Assembly: GCA_905193145.1 (NCBI GenBank)
Contig: CAJJNP010000104.1
Location: 1 to 11,465 of the forward strand
Direction: 5' to 3'
Source of the DNA: an uncultured Odoribacter sp.
GTDB taxonomy: Bacteria > Bacteroidota > Bacteroidia > Bacteroidales > Marinifilaceae
Length of the DNA stretch: 11,465 nt
In this document: positions 5,875 through 11,465 of the stretch, in pieces
Position numbering within the stretch: the stretch's first letter is position 1
Layout of the letters: each line of letters opens with the position of its first letter
The notes under the pieces: generated by a model
Told to the model about the DNA's origin: nothing
Databases searched by the model: none
What the model saw: the letters and a program-made list of their open reading frames with translations, nothing else
Position numbers and translations under genes: made by a program

Positions 5875-7095
5875 TTATTTACCGCCACGTGCATTAAATC
5901 GGAAACCAACCCCCAACATCAGATTATTGGGATTTTTAAAACGATAAAGCTGATAACCGACATGCAGAAACAGATTTTTTGTCATATTAGCCTTCAAGGC
6001 AAATATCTGATAAAATGAATCAGTATCAGCACCTTTACATATAAAATTTTTTCCTATACCCAAATTTATCGAAAATATAGGCATCACAACCTCTGCTCTA
6101 ACGGATAGACCTACGGCATATTGTTCTCTAGCTGACGGACGATAGAATTTAATATTTTCACTATCAATGGAAGGTTCTGTATTTGCGATATGCTTTGCAA
6201 TATTTGCACTTTCATCATATTGCATATCCAACGAAATACCGGCACGAAAATACCTGCTAAAATTATACAACGGATTAAAATTGATGCCGGCAATTGCAAA
6301 AGAACCAGGCACTAACAAAGCCGCTCCTTGCTCTAACAATACTCCTTTCTTTTTAGTTGCCCCATAAACGATAAGATCATAACTTACATAAGAATGGAAT
6401 TTCACCCTTTCAGCAATAAGGGATTCCTTAAACACCTCTCGCTTTCGAGCTGGTACAAAATAATGTGCGAAGCCTATACTTCCACCAATCGTATTAACAC
6501 CTGCATTAGGGTAGCGCGTGTTTCCATTAGAATAATGTGTCAAACCGACACCTACACGCAAATGAGTTGATGCTGCCAATTTCCAATTTAAAAGAAGTCC
6601 GACATTGATATAAGCATTAATTTTAGAGCCTACAACTCTATTATAAGCATTCGTTATCTCATCATATTTTTTCCATCCGAAGGAGGCTCCAAAATTCCAT
6701 TCATAATCCAAAGACAACCTGGTATTTAAAGCTATAATCCGCGAACTTTGAAAAACATAGACAGCCAATGGGCAACCCAATTCCGCTGAATTACCGAATG
6801 TGTTATATCCAACACCGATACCCTGATTTGCATAAGGATAGTATTCTCCCAAATAATGATTAGACAAAAATTTAAAGCCGTATTTCAAATAAGCAGAAAA
6901 ATTCTTACGCATAGGTGTATGCCTGGCATTTTCTCCTCTAAAAAAAATGTCAGTAGGAAATATATAAGCAGGCCTGATATCTGCACCTAAAAAATGCACC
7001 GATTTATAAGTAACAGAATCTCTTTTGTTGCCATATAGTGCATGTACAGACAAAAGCATCAAACAACAAACTATCCACCTAAAACACACTGACAT
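5875..7095 (-). CDS. PagL-like acyloxyacyl hydrolase family outer-membrane protein
   Basis: A 406-residue protein with an N-terminal signal peptide (hydrophobic 6-20, cleavage near YGNK) and alternating strands ending LMLGVGFRF close to the C-terminus, typical of an outer-membrane beta-barrel. Residues 181-207 carry the acyloxyacyl hydrolase (PF09411-type) signature: GLTHYSNGN..YPNAGVN, with H187 and S189 at the positions of the PagL catalytic His and Ser. PagL-type enzymes remove the 3-O acyl chain from lipid A. Two things differ from classic PagL: it is about twice as long, with an extra strand-rich C-terminal half (about 220-406), and the residue where I recall the catalytic Glu is Asn (N201). 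It follows the nucleotidase gene by 6 bp and is almost certainly co-transcribed. Activity on lipid A is inferred only from family. Confidence 0.72.
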   Translation of the reverse strand: MSVCFRWIVCCLMLLSVHALYGNKRDSVTYKSVHFLGADIRPAYIFPTDIFFRGENARHTPMRKNFSAYLKYGFKFLSNHYLGEYYPYANQGIGVGYNTFGNSAELGCPLAVYVFQSSRIIALNTRLSLDYEWNFGASFGWKKYDEITNAYNRVVGSKINAYINVGLLLNWKLAASTHLRVGVGLTHYSNGNTRYPNAGVNTIGGSIGFAHYFVPARKREVFKESLIAERVKFHSYVSYDLIVYGATKKKGVLLEQGAALLVPGSFAIAGINFNPLYNFSRYFRAGISLDMQYDESANIAKHIANTEPSIDSENIKFYRPSAREQYAVGLSVRAEVVMPIFSINLGIGKNFICKGADTDSFYQIFALKANMTKNLFLHVGYQLYRFKNPNNLMLGVGFRFNARGGK

Positions 7096-7101
7096 ACAAT
7101 T

Positions 7102-8628
7102 TTAAAATTTAATACGTCCTTCTGTTTTAGGAGAGACTTGGCCTTGCTGTTTAATATATTCCATCAAGGTTTCTGCCATCAAAACAGAAGTCTTTTGTTG
7201 GTCTACTACATTTGACAATCCTGCAGAATAACCATCTTTTCCAGCTGCAACATAATCACAGGTAGCCATATGATATATACGATTTCTATCTATGGGCTTC
7301 TCCCCAATTGTCAAAGAGGTTACAGTCTTACTTTCCCGATTAAAGACCACTCTCACCTCTTTGGATACCTGTGGAAATGTTCCTCTACCCAATTCAACAG
7401 TGGCCAAGAAATCAAATAATTTAATAACATCATCTCCTTTCAGCGACACGACTTCCAATTCATTACCGAAAGGCAAAATAGAAAGAATATCACCTTTTGT
7501 AACTTTACCTTTATGCAACTCTTCACGAATACCGCCAGAGTTGGTAAGAGCAAAATCCACATGCAATTGCAATTGCTCCGCTTTCCATTTTAAGGCATCC
7601 GCAATAAGATTTCCCAATGCAACTTCACCATAACGGCCTAAATTTTCTTTATCATGGAATAAGACAAAGGTATCAGTAGCCTCGCCTATGATTGTCTGCA
7701 AATCTTTATTGGCAACATCCACATAAGGTTGCAAAACAGCTTGTAAAGTTTCATGAGGATGCACATTGCTTACTGGTAGAGGCTTCCAATCAAAAGAAAT
7801 GATATCACCACTACGTACTTTCACTTTTCCTTCACCTATAAATCGTCCACTTTGATTTGCAGTCACTATCCATGTCTCATTTACACGCAGAGGTTTTTCA
7901 ATGTAAGAATGAGAATGACCGTCAACAAGAATATCTATACCCTCTACAGCTACTGCCAATTTTTGAGAAGTAATGTACTCAGGAGTAGATTCTGTAAATC
8001 CTAAATGTACAATTCCTATTACCAAATCTACCCCCTGCTGCTGCAAGATTTTCACAGCTTTGCGAGCTGCTTCCACTTCATCAACAAAAGTCACATCTTG
8101 AACATTAACACTTATCTGTGCCGTTGCCTTAGTCAATATGCCAAAAAGTCCCACACGCACCCCATTTACCTCTTTTACCAAAGTTTCTGCTCCCAATGGT
8201 TCACCTCTATAGAATACATTAGAAATAACAAAAGGAAAATTTGCCAAATGCATCTGTTGCAACAATGTATCCACAGGTTGATCAAATTCATGATTTCCTA
8301 ATGTTACTGCATCATATTTCATATAATTATATGCCAATATATCCGGACGAGCACAAAACATATTGGAAACGGCCTGCCCTGTATTGAAATCACCTGCATC
8401 AAGCAACAAAATTTTATTAGAATACAACTTTCTCAAACTATCAATGACTGTTGCCCGTTCCGCCATCCCCCCTACACCACTAACCGGCAAAATACTTCCA
8501 TGGCTATCGTTGGTATGCAACAAAACTATGGTTTGTTCTCTTGAGGCACAAGCAACCATAAACAAACCGACATACATCCACATCACCACACAACAGTAAT
8601 TCTTTAATTTAAATCTATGTAAAAACAT
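7102..8628 (-). CDS. 5'-nucleotidase / UshA-type metallophosphoesterase lipoprotein
   Basis: A 508-residue protein with both domains of the UshA/5'-nucleotidase family. The N-terminal metallophosphoesterase domain holds the two-metal ligands: D41 and H43 (LLHTNDSHG), D80 (LLLDAGDF), N112 and H113 (LGNHEFD), H208 (GIVHLGF), and H238 and H240 (DGHSHS). The C-terminal nucleotide-binding domain has NSGGIR (363-368), ILPFGNELEV, and the base-stacking region YVAAGKDGYS (459-468). The signal sequence ends LFMVAC, so C27 is probably lipidated. No acidic surface-export signal follows, which suggests a periplasmic or inner-leaflet position. It probably dephosphorylates nucleotides (or UDP-sugars) to allow nucleoside and phosphate scavenging. 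All metal ligands are intact. It is the first gene of a two-gene leftward unit with the PagL-like gene. Exact substrate is unknown. Confidence 0.9.
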   Translation of the reverse strand: MFLHRFKLKNYCCVVMWMYVGLFMVACASREQTIVLLHTNDSHGSILPVSGVGGMAERATVIDSLRKLYSNKILLLDAGDFNTGQAVSNMFCARPDILAYNYMKYDAVTLGNHEFDQPVDTLLQQMHLANFPFVISNVFYRGEPLGAETLVKEVNGVRVGLFGILTKATAQISVNVQDVTFVDEVEAARKAVKILQQQGVDLVIGIVHLGFTESTPEYITSQKLAVAVEGIDILVDGHSHSYIEKPLRVNETWIVTANQSGRFIGEGKVKVRSGDIISFDWKPLPVSNVHPHETLQAVLQPYVDVANKDLQTIIGEATDTFVLFHDKENLGRYGEVALGNLIADALKWKAEQLQLHVDFALTNSGGIREELHKGKVTKGDILSILPFGNELEVVSLKGDDVIKLFDFLATVELGRGTFPQVSKEVRVVFNRESKTVTSLTIGEKPIDRNRIYHMATCDYVAAGKDGYSAGLSNVVDQQKTSVLMAETLMEYIKQQGQVSPKTEGRIKF

Positions 8629-8653
8629 TGGCGTTATATATTAAATTTGAGGA

Positions 8654-8661
8654 CCAAGATA
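8654..8661 (-). promoter_or_regulatory. Possible -7 element for the nucleotidase gene
   Basis: On the minus strand TATCTTGG differs from TAnnTTTG at one position. It would start transcription near 8647, about 19 nt before the ATG at 8628. No clear -33 is seen, so this is a weak call. Confidence 0.3.
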
Positions 8662-8701
8662 ATACAATTTTCTAACTTATCGAAAAATTCCAACAAATCA
8701 C

Positions 8702-8709
8702 TATCTTTG
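8702..8709 (+). promoter_or_regulatory. Bacteroidota -7 element for the ltaE cluster
   Basis: TATCTTTG is a full match to TAnnTTTG. The start would be near 8716, 28 nt before the ATG at 8744. The -33 region is AT-rich without a clear TTTG. Confidence 0.65.
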
Positions 8710-8743
8710 CCAATAACTTAAACTAAGTATAAACCCAACAATC

Positions 8744-9769
8744 ATGATTAGAGGATTTGGAAGTGACAATTTTTCCGGAGTATTACCGGAGGTATTTAAA
8801 GCACTGGAAGAAGCCAGCTATGGTCATCAGCACTCTTATGGCGAAGATGAATATTCTGCAAAAGCCATTGCTGATTTTAAAGCAATATTCGGAGAGCATA
8901 TTGAAGTTTTTTTTGTATACAACGGCACAGGAGCCAATATCCTCAGCCTATCAGCTTTTACACGTTCGCACCATGCTATCATTTGTGCAGAAACAGCACA
9001 CATCAATGTTGATGAATGTGGAGCTATTGAAAAACAAAGTGGCAGTAAGTTATTGACTGTACCAACATTTGACGGCAAACTTAACATCGGATTGATTGAA
9101 AATCATATGCACGGATTTGGAGACCAACACCATGCTCAGCCTAAAATTATTTCATTGACACAGTGCACAGAATTAGGTACAGTCTATAGCCGGGAAGAGT
9201 TGAAGGAAATATGTGACTATGCACATGCACATAATATGTATGTACATATGGATGGAGCGCGTCTTTCCAATGCTGTCGCCTATTTAGGCTGCTCCCCCCG
9301 AGAAATCACAGCAGATGTAGGCATTGATGTTTTAAGTTTTGGAGGTACTAAAAATGGCATGATGTTTGGAGAAGCAGTTATCTTTTTCAACACTTCAACA
9401 GCAAACGAAATACCTTTCATCCGCAAACAACTAATGCAATTACATTCGAAGACTCGGTTTATTGCTGCCCAATTTTCGGCAGTATTAAAAGACAATCTAT
9501 GGCTCAAAACAGCATCTCATGCCAATCGCATGGCTCAAAAACTGGCAAATGAAGCAACTAAAATACCTGGAGTTCGGATTACCCAAGAGGTACAAGGCAA
9601 TGAAATATTTGCCATCATCCCTCGTGACAAAATACAAGTATTACAAGAAAAATGTTTTTTCTATGTATGGGACGAAAATGCTTCAGAGGTTCGCTGGGTA
9701 TGTTCTTTTGATACGACAGAAAGTGATATCATAGAATTTGTAAATTTATTACGTGCTGAACTCTGCTAA
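8744..9769 (+). CDS. ltaE: Low-specificity L-threonine aldolase (beta-eliminating lyase family)
   Basis: A 341-residue fold-type I PLP enzyme that cleaves L-threonine and L-allo-threonine to glycine and acetaldehyde. Visible signatures: FGSDNFSG near the N-terminus, GTGAN (61-65) contacting PLP phosphate, the ring-stacking His H85 in AETAHINVDECGA, the PLP-nitrogen Asp D170 and R173 in MDGARLSNA, and the Schiff-base lysine K203 in LSFGGTKNGM. Length and order match the family. The ATG at 8744 has a good promoter at 8702-8709. It heads a rightward cluster, with mnmD starting 1 bp after its stop, so the two are translationally close. Related enzymes act on other beta-hydroxy or beta-eliminating amino acids, so the exact substrate range is not certain. 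Confidence 0.9.
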   Translation: MIRGFGSDNFSGVLPEVFKALEEASYGHQHSYGEDEYSAKAIADFKAIFGEHIEVFFVYNGTGANILSLSAFTRSHHAIICAETAHINVDECGAIEKQSGSKLLTVPTFDGKLNIGLIENHMHGFGDQHHAQPKIISLTQCTELGTVYSREELKEICDYAHAHNMYVHMDGARLSNAVAYLGCSPREITADVGIDVLSFGGTKNGMMFGEAVIFFNTSTANEIPFIRKQLMQLHSKTRFIAAQFSAVLKDNLWLKTASHANRMAQKLANEATKIPGVRITQEVQGNEIFAIIPRDKIQVLQEKCFFYVWDENASEVRWVCSFDTTESDIIEFVNLLRAELC

Positions 9770-9770
9770 T

Positions 9771-10442
9771 ATGCATGAATTTGTTGAGACAGAAGACGGA
9801 AGCGTCACTCTATATGTGCCAGAACTGAATGAACATTACCATTCAGTTCATGGTGCAATACAAGAAGCCCAACATATATTTTTAGGGGCTGGATTTGATT
9901 ATTGGCTGGATACTCATCCTAATACACCTTGTCTTCATATTTTGGAAGCAGGATTTGGAACCGGGCTTAATGCATACTTGACATTATTACACGCCCACGA
10001 AAAACAACAACCGGTCTGTTACCATACGCTTGAAAAATATCCATTATCACTAGAAGAAATAAAACACCTAAACTATACTATGCAGATTGACTCTTGTGAT
10101 AAATCATTATTTAATACAATACATACAATCCCTTGGGAAACAGAACAGCAACTGACACCTTTCTTCAGTATATGTAAGCACAAATGCGATTTTCGTGATT
10201 TTGATATGCCACCAATATTTGATATTGTATATTTTGATGCTTTTAATCCCGAGGTTCAACCCCATCTTTGGACGACAGAAGTATTTACCCATTTTCACAC
10301 ATCTCTCCATCCGGATGGAATACTTGTTACATATTGTGTAAAAGGAATCGTAAAACAGGCTCTACGGACTGTTGGATTTACAATCAAACGCCTCCCAGGA
10401 CCTCCTGGGAAACGAGAAATGTTACGAGCACACAAAATATAG
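9771..10442 (+). CDS. mnmD: tRNA 5-methylaminomethyl-2-thiouridine(34) methyltransferase MnmD
   Basis: A 223-residue stand-alone methyltransferase matching the N-terminal (MnmC1, DUF752) half of E. coli MnmC; the FAD-dependent MnmC2 half is absent. MnmD transfers a methyl from AdoMet to nm5(s2)U34 in tRNA wobble positions, the last step of mnm5(s2)U synthesis. Motifs: the AdoMet loop LEAGFGTGLN (58-67), the acidic residue after the next strand in LEKYPLS, YFDAFNPEVQPHLW (154-167), and the C-terminal LPGPPGKREM (208-217). ATG 9771 is preferred over an in-frame GTG at 9753 that would overlap ltaE. The C-terminal segment overlaps in sequence with an upstream extension of the next frame, which I do not consider coding. 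Confidence 0.9.
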   Translation: MHEFVETEDGSVTLYVPELNEHYHSVHGAIQEAQHIFLGAGFDYWLDTHPNTPCLHILEAGFGTGLNAYLTLLHAHEKQQPVCYHTLEKYPLSLEEIKHLNYTMQIDSCDKSLFNTIHTIPWETEQQLTPFFSICKHKCDFRDFDMPPIFDIVYFDAFNPEVQPHLWTTEVFTHFHTSLHPDGILVTYCVKGIVKQALRTVGFTIKRLPGPPGKREMLRAHKI

Positions 10443-10447
10443 CATAT

Positions 10448-10466
10448 TTCAAATTATAAATTTGAA
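10448..10466. promoter_or_regulatory. Inverted repeat with embedded -7 motif before the DUF2400 gene
   Basis: TTCAAATT (10448-10455) and AATTTGAA (10459-10466) are perfect 8-bp arms around ATA. The stretch 10457-10464 reads TAAATTTG, a TAnnTTTG match that would start transcription at about the ATG at 10471, giving a nearly leaderless message. It may be an operator or internal promoter, or chance in AT-rich DNA. Confidence 0.35.
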
Positions 10467-10470
10467 TACA

Positions 10471-11241
10471 ATGACATCAAAAGAAATCAAGCAACTTCTA
10501 GATGAAAAATACAATGAATATTGTCGCTCTGATTTTTTTATAGAAACAGATCCCATACAAATACCCAAAACTTTTGAAAACAAGGAGGATATTGAAATAT
10601 CAGGATTTCTTGCAGCCTCACTAGCATGGGGACAACGTCCGACAATTATCAAAAAATGTAAGGAACTAATGCACTATATGGATTACGCTCCTTATGATTT
10701 TATCATGCATGCGACAGATTCAGAGTTTGAACGTTTCAAATATTTTAAGCACCGAACATTTAATGGCTATGACTGTATTTATTTTATACGGTCGCTAGCA
10801 AATATCTACCGGAACAATGGAGGACTTGAAACCATCTTTACCGCTTCTTGGCAACAAAATCAAAACATGTTTAAAGTTTTAAGCGACTGGTATCACTGCT
10901 TTACGCAAATTCCAGCAGAACCTAGAGTTTTACGCCATATTGCTAATGTTGATAAAGGCTCTGCTTGTAAACGAATCAACATGTTTGTACGCTGGATGGT
11001 TCGTAAAGATTCCAAAGGTATTGACTTCGGCTTATGGAAAAATATTCCCATGGCTGCTCTATTAATTCCTCTAGATTTGCACACCGGCAATGTCAGTCGC
11101 CAACTAGGATTGTTAAAACGTAAACAGAATGATTCTATAGCCGTAAAAGAACTAACGGAACGTCTTCGAGAATTTGATCCAACTGATCCTATTCGATATG
11201 ATTTTGCCTTATTTGGACTTGGAGCCTTTACAAAAGAATAA
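10471..11241 (+). CDS. DUF2400 / TIGR02757 family protein, possible helix-hairpin-helix glycosylase relative
   Basis: A 256-residue cytosolic protein with the features of the TIGR02757 (DUF2400) family common in Bacteroidota: FLAASLAWGQR (46-56), a middle helical part, DKGSACKRINMFVRWMVR (161-178), LIPLDLHTGNVSRQLGL (198-214), and the end DPTDPIRYDFALFGLGA. No function is established that I can recall. The order GSACK (K167), then 35 residues on LDLH (D202) followed by an LGL segment, resembles the catalytic Lys and Asp of helix-hairpin-helix DNA glycosylases of the OGG1/AGOG type, so a role in base repair is an inference. ATG 10471 is chosen; an upstream in-frame TTG at 10372 lies inside mnmD. 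It is 28 bp after mnmD and probably in the same operon. Confidence 0.8.
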   Translation: MTSKEIKQLLDEKYNEYCRSDFFIETDPIQIPKTFENKEDIEISGFLAASLAWGQRPTIIKKCKELMHYMDYAPYDFIMHATDSEFERFKYFKHRTFNGYDCIYFIRSLANIYRNNGGLETIFTASWQQNQNMFKVLSDWYHCFTQIPAEPRVLRHIANVDKGSACKRINMFVRWMVRKDSKGIDFGLWKNIPMAALLIPLDLHTGNVSRQLGLLKRKQNDSIAVKELTERLREFDPTDPIRYDFALFGLGAFTKE

Positions 11242-11279
11242 AAACAAGATTACATAAATATTATTCGATTTATTGAATT

Positions 11280-11465
11280 ATGAGAAAAAGATTATGCCCA
11301 CAATGCAAAATAGCAAATTTTTACGTACTAAACCCTCAAGGCGAGCGTAGATTAGTTTATGTTTCAACAGATTTTGAGGTAATACCTTCCAAACCAGGTG
11401 AAAGCCTTGAAGGATTCGATATAGAAACCATCTATTGCCTTGGATGTTCATGGAGCGGATCTCCT
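11280..11465 (+). CDS. Zinc-ribbon protein, 5' part only (cut by window end)
   Basis: An open frame from ATG 11280 runs to the last base (62 codons) without a stop. The product starts MRKRLCPQC and has a second pair in YCLGCSW, so C6/C9 and C53/C56 would form one zinc ribbon. The residues between are polar and strand-like. It follows the DUF2400 stop by 38 bp on the same strand, so it may be the fourth gene of the ltaE cluster. I do not recognise the family; nucleic-acid binding or a structural zinc knuckle are both possible. Confidence 0.6.
   Translation, partial: MRKRLCPQCKIANFYVLNPQGERRLVYVSTDFEVIPSKPGESLEGFDIETIYCLGCSWSGSP

Noticed and set aside
10372..10470. 33-residue N-terminal extension of the DUF2400 protein
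   Set aside because: It begins at TTG inside mnmD, and its sequence is just mnmD read in another frame. The ATG at 10471 fits the family start.

Overview
The window looks like a chromosomal segment of a Bacteroidota species, most likely a gut Bacteroidales. The reasons are the recurring TAnnTTTG promoter -7 motifs (the Bacteroides housekeeping sigma consensus), mostly no Shine-Dalgarno sites, a FimB/Mfa2-like lipoprotein, a cysteate synthase, and family members (DUF2400/TIGR02757, a PagL-like outer-membrane protein) that are common in this phylum. I see no phage, transposase, CRISPR, tRNA or rRNA. Ten complete genes and one open at the right edge fill the window densely.

Layout. Bases 1-50 are a long perfect stem-loop that ends the leftward gene for a PLP enzyme of the threonine-synthase fold, called here as cysteate synthase (71-1354, -). 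A divergent intergenic region of about 180 bp separates it from a rightward lipoprotein (1535-2896, +) with a fimbrial-anchor-like N-terminal part and a carbohydrate-binding-like C-terminal part. The convergent gap 2897-3143 holds a 47-bp near-perfect palindrome that carries Bacteroides -7 motifs facing both ways, plus a degenerate third copy. Next come mutY and ybaK, leftward and overlapping (3144-4689). They share a very tight divergent promoter region with two overlapping short chromate-transporter-family genes (4796-5871, +). These run tail-to-tail, with only 3 bp between stops, into a leftward two-gene unit: a PagL-like outer-membrane barrel (5875-7095) downstream of a 5'-nucleotidase-type lipoprotein (7102-8628). 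A divergent region with a clear promoter then starts the rightward cluster low-specificity threonine aldolase (ltaE), tRNA wobble-uridine methyltransferase (mnmD), a DUF2400 protein, and a short zinc-ribbon protein cut by the window end.

How the genes work together. Most neighbours are housekeeping genes grouped by transcription rather than by a shared pathway: translation fidelity (ybaK, mnmD), DNA repair (mutY, and possibly the DUF2400 protein), envelope biology (lipoprotein, PagL-like protein, nucleotidase) and amino-acid or sulfonate metabolism (cysteate synthase, ltaE). I do not see a clear new multigene defence or secretion system. The points most worth following are the apparent DNA-glycosylase-like Lys/Asp pair in the DUF2400 protein, the cysteate synthase as a possible entry to sulfonolipids, the PagL-like protein that lacks the usual catalytic Glu, and the promoter-bearing palindrome at 3003-3074.
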